Shown here one piece after another: positions 1-7,940 of a stretch of 61,161 bases of DNA. Source of the stretch: a virus; IMG/VR virus record IMGVR_UViG_3300050343_000157, positions 1 through 61,161 of that record. The stretch is one strand, 5' to 3'. The notes under the pieces are model-generated. The model ran no database searches. It saw only the letters and a program-made list of their open reading frames with translations, and was not told the DNA's origin. The position numbers and the translations under genes were made by a program. Within the stretch, counting starts at the first letter, position 1. Each line of letters starts with the position of its first letter.

Positions 1-209
1 GCGAATGGTATGATGCATCTTATCACGGTATATTAGTTCACAGGGATTATGAAAATAAAACTGTTAAAGCAAAAGTTCTTAAAGTAAAATTCCAAAACCT
101 TGGAGAGAATGGTGCTGAAGCACATTTTACTTGGGAGCCTAGATCTGGTTGTTTTATACCACATCAACTTGCTATACACGAAAATGAACCTATGCCCTGG
201 GATTTATGA
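1..209 (+). CDS. C-terminal fragment of an unrecognised protein (5' end outside window)
   Basis: Open from the window edge in the frame starting at base 3, giving about 68 residues that end in ENEPMPWDL before TGA at 207-209. I do not recognise it. The residues are a plain mix of charged and aromatic amino acids with no membrane segment. The stop overlaps the start of the next gene in an ATGA junction (206-209), so it is the upstream member of the same translationally coupled operon that leads into thymidylate synthase. Confidence 0.7.
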   Translation, partial: EWYDASYHGILVHRDYENKTVKAKVLKVKFQNLGENGAEAHFTWEPRSGCFIPHQLAIHENEPMPWDL

Positions 210-481
210 AAAGCTTATACAAAAGAAGAAAACCAAATAACCTTCCGCCGTACTTACCAAGCCCGGAAGAACAAGAGTGGAAATTATATTGTACACGAAA
301 CAACATAAGAATATCACCTTGGGCTACACCGCAAGATGGTCAATGGAAGATATGTATAAACTTAGGTTCATATGTTAAAGGAGAAAAATGTAACTTTGCT
401 CCATTTGTATACGATAAAGAAACCCTTTGGGTAGAATACTATAAAATGTGTAAATATTATTATGATAAATATAGAAAATGA
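206..481 (+). CDS. Hypothetical protein, 91 aa
   Basis: Small basic protein (many Lys, Arg and Tyr) starting at the ATGA overlap with the gene before it and running 20 bases into thyA. The tail is rich in Tyr and Lys (KMCKYYYDKYRK). No family recognised. Position between two overlapped genes and a normal length for phage accessory proteins support it being real. Function cannot be inferred beyond membership of the nucleotide-metabolism operon. Confidence 0.65.
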   Translation: MKSLYKRRKPNNLPPYLPSPEEQEWKLYCTRNNIRISPWATPQDGQWKICINLGSYVKGEKCNFAPFVYDKETLWVEYYKMCKYYYDKYRK

Positions 482-1310
482 ATATAGGGGATTAGTGTCT
501 GGCATATTAGGGTCAGGTGTTGATAAAGATGATAGAACAGGAGTAGGAACTAAATCTGTATTTGGTAGACAACTTACTCACGATATGGCCTTAGGCTTTC
601 CTCTATTAACAAACAAGAAGATGTATTTCAATTCTGCAAGAACAGAATTACTGTGGATATTACATGGCAAAACAGATATGAAATACTTACAGGATAATAA
701 TGTAACTTATTGGGATGCTGATTATAAAAGATCAGGCAGAACAGACGGAACATTAGGCCCTGTTTATGGCGCACAATGGCGTAACTGGAAAATAACTGAT
801 GGCTACTACACAAGGTATGAAGATCAGTTATTGAATTTAGTTAAGAATATAAAAGAGAATCCTAGCTCGAGAAGATTAATGGTTAATGCTTGGAATGTTG
901 GTCAATTAAAACATATGGCCTTACCTCCTTGTCATTACGCTTTTCAAGTTTATATCAACGATGGTAAAATGGATTTAATGTGGATACAAAGATCTGCTGA
1001 TGTATTCTTAGGCTTACCTTACGATATAGCTATGTACGGTTTATTATTAGAGTTGTTATGTAAAGAAACAGAATATACTCCTGGTAAATTAATAGCTCAG
1101 TTGGGTGATTGTCATATATATAAAAACCATATTGATGCAGCAAATTGTTATGCATACAGAAGAGAAACAAATGATTTACCTGAATTAAATTTACAGAAGG
1201 GTATTGATATTGTTGATGGCGAATTGTATATACCGAGTAAAGAATTAATAACAATATCTAATTATAACCCGCTGCCTGCAATACCAGCAAAATTAAATGT
1301 TGGCAAATGA
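462..1310 (+). CDS. thyA: Thymidylate synthase (ThyA type)
   Basis: Cytosolic enzyme that methylates dUMP to dTMP using 5,10-methylene-tetrahydrofolate, supplying thymidine for phage DNA synthesis. At 282 residues it is a normal full-length ThyA. Family landmarks: the DDRTGVGT phosphate-binding loop near residue 24, LGPVYGAQWRNW near 98, the catalytic cysteine C157 in LPPCHYAFQ, RSADVFLGLPYDIA near 197 and LGDCHIYKNH near 234. ATG at 462 is the only start that keeps the N-terminal ENEY..L.S.IL helix. It overlaps the previous gene by 20 bases and ends in an ATGA overlap with the next gene. It lies upstream of RNR, so both sides of dNTP supply are in one operon. Confidence 0.97.
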   Translation: MINIENEYRGLVSGILGSGVDKDDRTGVGTKSVFGRQLTHDMALGFPLLTNKKMYFNSARTELLWILHGKTDMKYLQDNNVTYWDADYKRSGRTDGTLGPVYGAQWRNWKITDGYYTRYEDQLLNLVKNIKENPSSRRLMVNAWNVGQLKHMALPPCHYAFQVYINDGKMDLMWIQRSADVFLGLPYDIAMYGLLLELLCKETEYTPGKLIAQLGDCHIYKNHIDAANCYAYRRETNDLPELNLQKGIDIVDGELYIPSKELITISNYNPLPAIPAKLNVGK

Positions 1311-2101
1311 TGTATTATTTATATCATATTCCGGGTAAAAAAATCGGCGTTACACGTGATCTTAATAAAAGAGTTACGCTAACGCAGGGTTATAAGCCTA
1401 CCGAATACGAAGTTTTAGATCAGTCTGACGATATAGATTATATATCAAAGAAAGAACTAGAACTTCAAACGTCTTATGGCTATAAAGTAGATATTAAACC
1501 TTATAAAAATTTATTTAAAATGAAAGTAAACGTAACCGAACAAACAACAACATTCCCTTGTCCAGTGAATAAACTTAAGGGAAGACTAAACGATAGTTTA
1601 GGAATGCGCTGGAAAACAGATCATGGTGAGTTTAATATAAATGCAGACTCTATTACATGGATCATGAAAAATGTACAAACATCTATGTTTAATAGCGAAA
1701 GAAGCTATGTGTACAACAAATCCTTATCAAACTATTTTGAAGCAGTTAAAAAACACTTTGCACCATTAAATACAATTGGCGGTTTAACAATGCCAAAGAA
1801 AGAATTAATGATGTTTAAGAAAATTAGAAAGTGGGCTGAAGACAGAGGCTTATATGAAAAGGGTAATCCTATGACTCAATATGTTAAGCTTCAAGAAGAA
1901 GCTGGTGAGTTAGCTAAAGCATTGCTTAAAGAAGATCAACCAGAGATTATTGATGCTATTGGTGATATAGTTGTAGTGTTAACTAACCTTGCACATTTAA
2001 AAGGTGTTACCATTGAAGAATGTATTGCTGATGCTTACAAAGTTATCAATGCTAGAACTGGTAAAATGATTAACGGAACATTTGTCAAAGATGAGCTGTA
2101 A
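1307..2101 (+). CDS. GIY-YIG-like domain fused to MazG-like nucleotide pyrophosphohydrolase
   Basis: 264 residues that look like two unrelated modules. Residues 1-65 (YYLYHIPGKKIGVTRDLNKR, then a Glu/Leu-rich helix and SYGYKVD) follow the GIY-YIG nuclease-like pattern with the two short strands YLYHI and KIGVT and an Arg in DLNKRV. Residues about 165-255 are a MazG-type all-alpha NTP pyrophosphohydrolase: EEAGE (E197, E198, E201) followed by EIIDAIGD (E213, D216, D220), the usual Mg-binding ExxE...ExxD arrangement. The linker (70-160) is unassigned. Known MazG enzymes hydrolyse (d)NTPs to NMPs and can act on (p)ppGpp. The nuclease half may be inactive. It overlaps thyA by 4 bases. Confidence 0.75.
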   Translation: MMYYLYHIPGKKIGVTRDLNKRVTLTQGYKPTEYEVLDQSDDIDYISKKELELQTSYGYKVDIKPYKNLFKMKVNVTEQTTTFPCPVNKLKGRLNDSLGMRWKTDHGEFNINADSITWIMKNVQTSMFNSERSYVYNKSLSNYFEAVKKHFAPLNTIGGLTMPKKELMMFKKIRKWAEDRGLYEKGNPMTQYVKLQEEAGELAKALLKEDQPEIIDAIGDIVVVLTNLAHLKGVTIEECIADAYKVINARTGKMINGTFVKDEL

Positions 2102-2309
2102 GTGTAAATTCAGAGATCCTGTTGTTGAAAGAGTCGTAGACAAATTCAAACAACGATCAGATGTAGGCTATAAAAAATATGGCATTACACTTGACGACGA
2201 TCCTTCTAAAGTAGCTGATTGGCTTAATCATTTACAAGAAGAACTTATGGATGCTGTTTTGTATTTACAAAAAGCTAAAGAAACATATGAGAAAGAAAAG
2301 AGTATATAA
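2091..2309 (+). CDS. Small MazG-like (all-alpha NTP-PPase) protein
   Basis: 72 residues from ATG 2091; an in-frame TTG at 2082 would add three residues but is less likely. After a cysteine-containing N-terminus (MSCKCKF) it has RSDVGYKKYG and then LNHLQEELMDAVLYLQKAK. The pattern of an N-terminal KYG segment and a Glu-rich EExxDAVLYL helix is typical of short phage MazG-like proteins. It directly follows a larger MazG domain, so the operon carries two such modules. Overlaps both neighbours. Confidence 0.6.
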   Translation: MSCKCKFRDPVVERVVDKFKQRSDVGYKKYGITLDDDPSKVADWLNHLQEELMDAVLYLQKAKETYEKEKSI

Positions 2310-2742
2310 AAGAAAAAGAGGTCCCGTTGTAGCTAAGAAAGTTATTTATGACGGGATCCAATTCGCTTCTGGTTTGGAAAAATATATGTATAAAGCTCTT
2401 AAAGCGGCTAATATAAGAACTAAATACGAAGGCGAAACTTTTGTTTTAATTAATGGTTTTCATTTTGAAAACAAAGTATATGAAAGACAAGCTAATAGCA
2501 AAGGAATATTTAAGAATAGGGGTTGTAAAAGAATACTGCCGATTAAATATACACCAGACTTTATTGGCGATAACTTTATAATAGAAACAAAAGGTAGACC
2601 GAATGAGTCTTTTCCGATACGATGGAAGTTGTTTAAACATTTAATGACTAAACAATTCCCAGGATATACTTTATATAAACCACAAAATCAAAAAGAATGC
2701 GATCAGGTAATAGAACTAATAAAATTTCCGGAAAGCATTTAG
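2287..2742 (+). CDS. PD-(D/E)XK-type endonuclease-like protein
   Basis: About 151 residues from ATG 2287; an upstream in-frame start at 2251 would lie deeper in the preceding gene and is less likely. The strongly basic start (MRKKRVYKRKRG) is followed by FASGLEKYMYKALK, then YTPDF(I)GDNFIIETKGRP. TPDF...IETKG is the D-x(n)-ExK metal-binding core of PD-(D/E)XK nucleases, and the layout recalls the DUF1064 / phage endonuclease families. Probable role is host DNA degradation or processing of branched phage DNA. Which of these cannot be told from sequence. Confidence 0.65.
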   Translation: MRKKRVYKRKRGPVVAKKVIYDGIQFASGLEKYMYKALKAANIRTKYEGETFVLINGFHFENKVYERQANSKGIFKNRGCKRILPIKYTPDFIGDNFIIETKGRPNESFPIRWKLFKHLMTKQFPGYTLYKPQNQKECDQVIELIKFPESI

Positions 2743-2870
2743 CTCGAACGAAATATAAAGAACGTAAAATAGACACGTATATTAAATGGTCTGTAAACAA
2801 GAGAGGCTATTTAAAATGGAAAGATCTTATAATGATACATGAACAATATAATATAAAATGTTATGGATGA
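2697..2870 (+). CDS. Small basic hypothetical protein, 57 aa
   Basis: Starts at ATG 2697 inside the end of the nuclease gene, in another frame, and reads MRSGNRTNKISGKHLARTKY... to a TGA at 2868-2870. Rich in Lys, Arg and Tyr. It fills what would otherwise be a gap and overlaps the next gene by 8 bases, the same tight packing as the rest of the operon. No family recognised. Confidence 0.5.
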   Translation: MRSGNRTNKISGKHLARTKYKERKIDTYIKWSVNKRGYLKWKDLIMIHEQYNIKCYG

Positions 2871-3018
2871 AAATGAAGAACCATCTGGAACTTGGAGTAT
2901 GGCTTTAGGCACATATCCAGGAGTATTATTTGGGGCTAGAACTTATGAAGGCCCAACACACACACAACACGTATTTTATCTACCGTTTGTAGATATAGCA
3001 ATAGAAATAAAAAATTAA
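2863..3018 (+). CDS. Small conserved phage protein, 51 aa
   Basis: ATG 2863 to TAA 3016-3018, immediately before nrdB (1-base gap). The composition (EEPSGTWSMALGTYPGVLFG, then FYLPFVDIAIEI) recalls a small protein I have seen next to nucleotide-metabolism genes in other phages, but I know of no function. It has a short hydrophobic C-terminal stretch. Confidence 0.55.
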   Translation: MDENEEPSGTWSMALGTYPGVLFGARTYEGPTHTQHVFYLPFVDIAIEIKN

Positions 3019-3019
3019 T

Positions 3020-3997
3020 ATGAAAGCACCTTTATTTACAGAAAGAATCCCGTACAAACCATTTGAATACCCGGAATATTATACAGAAGGCTGGCTTAAA
3101 CAGGCTCAAGCATTTTGGTTACATACGGAAATTCCTATGTCAGGTGATTTAAAAGACTGGAACGAAAAGTTAAATGATAAAGAGAAAAACCTAGTAGGAA
3201 ATATTTTGCTAGGCTTTGCTCAAACTGAATGCGCTGTGTCAGATTACTGGACACAAAAAGTCGTTGGTTGGTTTCCTAAACACGAAATACAACAAATGTC
3301 TATGATGTTCGGAAGCCAAGAAACAATTCACGCAGTAGCTTATAGTTACTTGAATGAAACATTAGGCTTAGAAGATTATGAAGCGTTCTTACATGAGCCC
3401 GCAACAGCTGCTAGGTTCGATAACTTAGTTGCTTATGAAGGTAATGATCCTGTGGGCATAGGTAAATCGTTAGCTACGTTCTCGGCCTTTGCAGAAGGCG
3501 TTAGTTTGTATTCTGCGTTTGCTGTGCTATACAGTTTTCAAATGCGTAACTTACTTAAAGGTATTGGGCAACAAATGAAATGGTCTGTAAGAGATGAATC
3601 ATTACATAGTAAAATGGGTTGTCAATTATTTAGACACATGTGTTCTCAAATACCAGGATTAAAAGAAGAATGCAAGGAGCATATATACGATGCAGCTTTA
3701 ACAATGCATAATGCTGAAATGACTTATATAAGTAAGTTATTTGAAATGGGTGATATTGAAGGAATAACAGAATATGATCTTAAACACTTTATTAAAAAAC
3801 GAACAGGTGATAAACTTCAAGAATTGGGTTATAAACAAGAAGGCAAGTTTAAATTCGAATATGACCAAAAGTCAATTGATAAAATGGCTTGGTTCGACCA
3901 TCTTACTGGGGGTCACACTCACACTGATTTTTTCGCTATTAGGCCGACTGACTATAGTAAAGCAAATGAAGGCGAAGATTTTGAAGACGTATGGTAA
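3020..3997 (+). CDS. nrdB: Class I ribonucleotide reductase, small (radical) subunit
   Basis: 325-residue beta subunit that generates and stores the tyrosyl radical needed by NrdA to reduce ribonucleoside diphosphates. All di-iron ligands can be placed: E70 (TECAVSDYW), E101 and H104 (QETIHAVAY), E159 (FAEGVSLY), E193 and H196 (RDESLH). The radical tyrosine is Y108, four residues after the first His as in E. coli (H118/Y122). The acidic C-terminus (EDFEDVW) is the usual docking tail for the large subunit. It precedes nrdA, separated by two small genes. An intact radical Tyr argues for a working class Ia-type enzyme. Confidence 0.96.
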   Translation: MKAPLFTERIPYKPFEYPEYYTEGWLKQAQAFWLHTEIPMSGDLKDWNEKLNDKEKNLVGNILLGFAQTECAVSDYWTQKVVGWFPKHEIQQMSMMFGSQETIHAVAYSYLNETLGLEDYEAFLHEPATAARFDNLVAYEGNDPVGIGKSLATFSAFAEGVSLYSAFAVLYSFQMRNLLKGIGQQMKWSVRDESLHSKMGCQLFRHMCSQIPGLKEECKEHIYDAALTMHNAEMTYISKLFEMGDIEGITEYDLKHFIKKRTGDKLQELGYKQEGKFKFEYDQKSIDKMAWFDHLTGGHTHTDFFAIRPTDYSKANEGEDFEDVW

Positions 3998-4242
3998 AAT
4001 ACAGACTGCTAAGGTTTTTAATAGAAAGAAAAAGAAAACTAAAACCTAGTGAGAGATTAGCTACCCGTATAGGTTATATGGGAGCTGGTTTTCTAGTAGC
4101 AGCGCAATGGACAATAGAGCCAGCTTTATACATAGTTGGTTTTATTTGCGTTTGTGTGCAGACTGCATCTCGTAAGCAATGGAATTTAGTTGCTTTAAAT
4201 ATTAATGGGCTTATAGCCTGGATTAAACATTTAATTATATAA
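3991..4242 (+). CDS. Small inner-membrane protein, 83 aa
   Basis: ATG overlaps the nrdB stop. A basic N-terminus (residues 1-25) is followed by two close hydrophobic stretches, about 27-43 (IGYMGAGFLVAAQW) and 46-58 (LYIVGFICVCV), and a final hydrophobic tail (LIAWIKHLII). Lies between the two RNR subunit genes, where small unrelated phage genes are common. No function recognised. Confidence 0.55.
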   Translation: MVKYRLLRFLIERKRKLKPSERLATRIGYMGAGFLVAAQWTIEPALYIVGFICVCVQTASRKQWNLVALNINGLIAWIKHLII

Positions 4243-4243
4243 T

Positions 4244-4450
4244 ATGGGAGTACAAAAGAATATTAAACAATTACAAGAACAAGTTAACATTTTAGGTGGG
4301 GCTTTAACAAGAGCGTTAAAAGATTTAAATGTTATAAGAACATTAGCTCAAGGCACACTTACTTCTTTTCAATTACATATTGGACAAGAAAGGTGGGATA
4401 AACTTGTTAAAGAACTTAAAGATTTAGAGAAAAAAGATGTGGAACAATAA
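4244..4450 (+). CDS. Small helical/coiled-coil protein, 68 aa
   Basis: ATG one base after the previous stop. The sequence is almost entirely amphipathic helix with heptad-like Leu/Ile/Val spacing (KNIKQLQEQVNILGGALTRA) and a charged C-terminus (LKDLEKKDVEQ). It overlaps nrdA by 14 bases, so its translation is probably coupled to that of the large RNR subunit. No family recognised. Confidence 0.6.
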   Translation: MGVQKNIKQLQEQVNILGGALTRALKDLNVIRTLAQGTLTSFQLHIGQERWDKLVKELKDLEKKDVEQ

Positions 4451-6158
4451 TTGGAAAAAAGGAATTGATTATCCTGCTTGGGGTGAAACCGATGTTTATA
4501 AGAAAACAATTGGTGGAGGATATTTAATTAAAGAAGAAACCCCACGAGACGCATATAATCGTGTATGCGAAACTGTAGCGAAGCGTTTAGGACGCCCAGA
4601 ACTTGCTCCAACATTTTTTGAATACATATGGAATGGTTGGCTGTGTTTAGCCTCTCCTGTGTTATCAAATACTGGTTCAGATCGAGGGTTGCCTATATCA
4701 TGCTTTGGTATAGATGTTGCTGATTCAATATATGATATTGGAAGCAAGAATTTAGAGATGATGTTACTCGCTAAGCACGGCGGTGGAGTTGGCATTGGTA
4801 TAAATCAAATCAGACCCGCTGGCGATACAATTAATGGAAATGGAACAAGTGACGGCGTGGTGCCTTTTTGCAAGATATACGATTCAACAATACTTGCCAC
4901 TAATCAAGGATCTGTCCGAAGAGGAGCAGCATCAGTTAATATCAATATTGAGCATCCCGACTTTGAGGAATGGCTTGAAATTAGAGAACCTAAAGGAGAC
5001 GTTAATCGTCAGTCGCTCAACCTCCACCAGTGCGCTGTGGTCGGCGACAAGTTCATGCGAAGAGTTGAAAGCGGAGATGTTGAAGCAAGAAAAAAATGGG
5101 GAAAGCTTTTACAAAAGCGTAAAGCAACTGGAGAACCTTATATATTATTTAAGGGAAATACAAACAAAAATAATCCAGAGCAATACAGAAAGCATGGTTT
5201 AAAAGTTCACATGACAAATATATGTAGTGAAATTACATTACATACAGATGAATCACATTCATTTGTTTGTTGTTTGTCTAGTTTGAATTTAGCTAAATAT
5301 GAGGAGTGGAAAAACACTAATCTTATTTATGACAGCATCTGGTTTTTAGATGGTGTATTAGAAGAATTTATACAAAAATCCAAAGGTAAAGTTGGCTTTC
5401 ATAATTCTGTTAGATCTGCTGAAAAAGGTAGAGCGTTAGGATTAGGCGTACTTGGTTGGCATACTTATTTGCAAGATCAAGGTTTACCGTTTGAAGGATT
5501 ACTATCACAATATGAAACAAGAAAAATATTTTCACAAATTAAAATTGAAAGTGAGAGAGCTTCAATGGCTCTTGCGGAAGAATTTGGCGAGCCTCTTTGG
5601 TGCCGTGGTTCAGGTTTTAGGAATACTCATTTGCGGGCTATTGCTCCTACTGTATCTAACAGCAAGCTTAGTGGCAACGTTAGTCCTGGAATCGAACCTT
5701 GGGCTGCAAACGTATTTACAGAACAAAGTGCAAAGGGTACTTTCATTCGCAAGAACCCTGCGTTATTAAAAGTATTAAAGAAATATAAAATTAATATTGA
5801 TAAAGTATGGAACAAAATAATGAAAGATGCTGGTTCCGTACAAGGTGTTAAAGAGCTTGATGATATTAAGCTTGGCAAGTGGGAAACACCAGCGAAAGAA
5901 GTATTTAAAACGTTTAAGGAAATTAATCAACTAGAATTAGTTAATCAAGCGGGAATAAGACAACAGTATATAGATCAATCTGTTAGTTTAAATTTAGCAT
6001 TCCCGAGTGTTGCAGAACCTAAGTGGATTAATAAGGTTCATTATGAAGCGTGGAAGAAAGGTATTAAAACCTTATATTATATGCGAACTGAATCAGTTCT
6101 TAGAGGTGATATTGCACAGAATGCAATGGATGAAAATTGCTTAGCGTGTGATGGATAA
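4437..6158 (+). CDS. nrdA: Class I ribonucleotide reductase, large (catalytic) subunit
   Basis: 573 residues; reduces NDPs to dNDPs. Active-site landmarks: C89 (LPISCFG), N261-C263-E265 (NICSE, matching N437/C439/E441 of E. coli), C278/C279 (the second redox Cys), Y547-Y548 (radical-transfer pair) and the C-terminal shuttle cysteines C568/C571 (CLAC) just before the stop. It is much shorter than E. coli NrdA (761) and begins directly in the barrel region, so the N-terminal ATP-cone that mediates dATP feedback inhibition appears to be absent. This is seen in several phage enzymes and would allow unrestrained dNTP synthesis. Last gene before the convergent terminator. Confidence 0.95.
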   Translation: MWNNNWKKGIDYPAWGETDVYKKTIGGGYLIKEETPRDAYNRVCETVAKRLGRPELAPTFFEYIWNGWLCLASPVLSNTGSDRGLPISCFGIDVADSIYDIGSKNLEMMLLAKHGGGVGIGINQIRPAGDTINGNGTSDGVVPFCKIYDSTILATNQGSVRRGAASVNINIEHPDFEEWLEIREPKGDVNRQSLNLHQCAVVGDKFMRRVESGDVEARKKWGKLLQKRKATGEPYILFKGNTNKNNPEQYRKHGLKVHMTNICSEITLHTDESHSFVCCLSSLNLAKYEEWKNTNLIYDSIWFLDGVLEEFIQKSKGKVGFHNSVRSAEKGRALGLGVLGWHTYLQDQGLPFEGLLSQYETRKIFSQIKIESERASMALAEEFGEPLWCRGSGFRNTHLRAIAPTVSNSKLSGNVSPGIEPWAANVFTEQSAKGTFIRKNPALLKVLKKYKINIDKVWNKIMKDAGSVQGVKELDDIKLGKWETPAKEVFKTFKEINQLELVNQAGIRQQYIDQSVSLNLAFPSVAEPKWINKVHYEAWKKGIKTLYYMRTESVLRGDIAQNAMDENCLACDG

Positions 6159-6163
6159 AATTT

Positions 6164-6192
6164 AAGGGGCTTTTTTAAGGCCCCTTTTTTTT
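6164..6192. terminator. Intrinsic terminator between convergent operons
   Basis: Stem AAGGGGC (6164-6170) pairs with GCCCCTT (6180-6186) around a T-rich loop and is followed by an unbroken T-run. It lies 5 bases after the nrdA stop and ends where the oppositely oriented late operon ends (stop at 6191). It is a good rho-independent terminator for the + strand. The A/T flank on the other side could also help stop leftward late transcription. Confidence 0.85.
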
Positions 6193-6844
6193 ATTTATTT
6201 TTAACTTGAGTTCTCATAGATATTTTAGTTGAATTAACTAAAGATCTACTTGGCCTTATATCTGGCCTTGGATTTTCTCTTGGAGTAATTTTAGAATTAA
6301 AATTATTATTAGGATTTTCCCTTGGAACAAATTTGTTTTTATTATTCCATGCTCTTTCTTGCCTATTGTTATTTAGCTTTACTTCGTTTCTTAATCTATT
6401 AGCTACTATATTAATTTTATCTTCTCTTACTTTTCTAATACTATTTCTCCTTCCTTTCATTACAGCTACATTACGAGGCTGTTCATACATATAATATCTT
6501 GGTATTTGATAATTAAAATAAGGGTAACCAAAAGCCCAATCGTACCAGAAATTATGTCTATTCCAATACATATCAAAAGAATTAAACGGATTCCAAAATC
6601 TAGCAAACGATGCAGAAGAATAAAATGAGAACGGCTGATTAGATGCGAACTTAGCGTAGTTCCATCTAAATGTAAAGCTATTTCTCATCTTCCAATTTAA
6701 TCTTGTATAAGATAATGTATCTATCTTAACAGTAGAAGGAACATCTAACCAGGGACCTGATAGTGGTGGTGGTGTTTTTTGTATTCCGCAACTAACAACA
6801 ACCAGAGTGGCCGTTACAAAAAGGACAGTTTTCCATAATTTCAT
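6191..6844 (-). CDS. Predicted lipoprotein in the lysis cassette
   Basis: 217 residues with a classical lipoprotein signal: basic start, hydrophobic core and lipobox VVSC with the acylated Cys at position 19. The mature part is rich in Asn, Arg, Tyr, Phe and Trp, with a middle section of aromatic residues and a basic C-terminal third (repeats of PRENP and RP). It is the last gene of the late operon and directly follows the M15 peptidase, a position often taken by spanin-like or superinfection-exclusion lipoproteins. I cannot assign a family. Confidence 0.7.
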   Translation of the reverse strand: MKLWKTVLFVTATLVVVSCGIQKTPPPLSGPWLDVPSTVKIDTLSYTRLNWKMRNSFTFRWNYAKFASNQPFSFYSSASFARFWNPFNSFDMYWNRHNFWYDWAFGYPYFNYQIPRYYMYEQPRNVAVMKGRRNSIRKVREDKINIVANRLRNEVKLNNNRQERAWNNKNKFVPRENPNNNFNSKITPRENPRPDIRPSRSLVNSTKISMRTQVKNK

Positions 6845-7308
6845 TATATTATTTTATATTTTGTTTTATTGTTCTCGTCTTTGTAAGCTTCTAAACAACG
6901 CTTTCTATTAGAATCAGCATCTATATAACTTACATGAACCCAAGAAGGATTGTCTTCGGTTCCAAATTCCCAGATCATTTGATCGAAATCTAAATTTTCT
7001 TTTATGTAATGGTACATATCTTTATTAGACATGTAACCGTAAGTATCATCTAAATCCATCGCTCTTCCCTGGCAATGTTGTGATTTACTGCTCCCGCCGA
7101 TTGCCTTATTCAATTCTTCTGAACGAAAGAATGAATTAATTTTTATTGGGCCATTCACAGCTTTTCTTAATGGTTCAAATACTTTTTCAGCAATAAGTTC
7201 CATATTCTGTAATTCGTATTCTCCAGGCTCATTCTCTATACCTTTCCTTAATGCAGTCGCGCTGAATATGGCTTCTTTCTTTGTTATGTGCTCGCTTATC
7301 TTACTCAT
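6844..7308 (-). CDS. M15-family peptidase (probable endolysin)
   Basis: 154 residues matching the D-Ala-D-Ala carboxypeptidase/L-Ala-D-Glu peptidase fold (M15). Zinc ligands are visible: H78 and D85 in SQHCQGRAMDLDD (HxxxxxxD) and H125 in SWVHVSY. FFRSEELN before them is the conserved 'SxxRS..N' segment. Expected to cut peptide cross-links in peptidoglycan at lysis. There is no signal peptide, so release should depend on a holin (candidate at 45116-45577). It abuts the lipoprotein gene (shared base) and follows the thioredoxin-fold gene in the lysis cassette. Confidence 0.88.
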   Translation of the reverse strand: MSKISEHITKKEAIFSATALRKGIENEPGEYELQNMELIAEKVFEPLRKAVNGPIKINSFFRSEELNKAIGGSSKSQHCQGRAMDLDDTYGYMSNKDMYHYIKENLDFDQMIWEFGTEDNPSWVHVSYIDADSNRKRCLEAYKDENNKTKYKII

Positions 7309-7623
7309 CTATTGAGCTTTTAATCTTTCGATATGGTTTTCTATATCTTCTTTTGTTATCTTTAATTTCAATGCTATACCACCACTCCATTGTCCTTTAG
7401 GTTTACCGTTGTGTAAAACTAAAATAGTTGGAACAGATTTTATTTGTTGTCTAAATGAAGGCGTTTGTTCTTCTAGTATTAAATATTTTACCTTAGCATA
7501 CTTAAGGCCGTCAAGGTCGAGGTTATGTCTTGAATTCCAAGAAGAATTAATGTGCAGTACTTCGTATTGTGAATATCCTGCGATTGTAAAGAGTAAACTT
7601 AATATTATTAGAATCTTTTTCAT
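7309..7623 (-). CDS. Exported thioredoxin-fold protein lacking the CxxC motif
   Basis: 104 residues. Residues 1-19 (MKKILIILSLLFTIAGYSQ) are a signal peptide with the YSQ end typical of flavobacterial exported proteins. The rest follows a thioredoxin fold: VLHINSSW where thioredoxin has the strand leading into WCGPC, SVPTILVLHNGK containing the cis-proline, and the final Gly strand and helix. The redox cysteines are missing (NSSWNSRH at that site), so it should not be an oxidoreductase. It sits between the M15 lysin and a membrane protein. Role unknown; a scaffold or inhibitor in the periplasm is possible. Confidence 0.7.
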   Translation of the reverse strand: MKKILIILSLLFTIAGYSQYEVLHINSSWNSRHNLDLDGLKYAKVKYLILEEQTPSFRQQIKSVPTILVLHNGKPKGQWSGGIALKLKITKEDIENHIERLKAQ

Positions 7624-7624
7624 T

Positions 7625-7906
7625 TTATTTGTTTATAATTGTGAACAGTTTGTCGTCGATTTTATCTAGTTTTTCACTATTATCTTGAACTTTCTCATCA
7701 ATATCCATAATAGTAGTTCTAACCAGTTCATCTTTTAAATCATATTCTGTTCTACTCACCTCTGGTTTAGGTAATTCTTTTGCAAGATCTATATCTTTTT
7801 GCAAAGTAAAATACATGGCTGCTAAACTCACTGCGCCTGCGACCAACATTCCAATCGTTTTTAAATCTAATTGTACTTCTGTGTTTTCTGAAATTTTTTG
7901 AGCCAT
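7625..7906 (-). CDS. Membrane-anchored coiled-coil protein, 93 aa
   Basis: One membrane segment at about residues 17-37 (IGMLVAGAVSLAAMYF) followed by a charged, heptad-patterned tail (KVQDNSEKLDKIDDKL). This anchored-rod layout is common in phage lysis cassettes next to the endolysin and in small holin/antiholin or spanin-type proteins. The Pro-containing linker (ELPKPEV) separates membrane and rod. Exact role not determinable. Confidence 0.65.
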   Translation of the reverse strand: MAQKISENTEVQLDLKTIGMLVAGAVSLAAMYFTLQKDIDLAKELPKPEVSRTEYDLKDELVRTTIMDIDEKVQDNSEKLDKIDDKLFTIINK

Positions 7907-7940
7907 AATTTTTTTAAGTTTCTATAATATATGTAATCAC

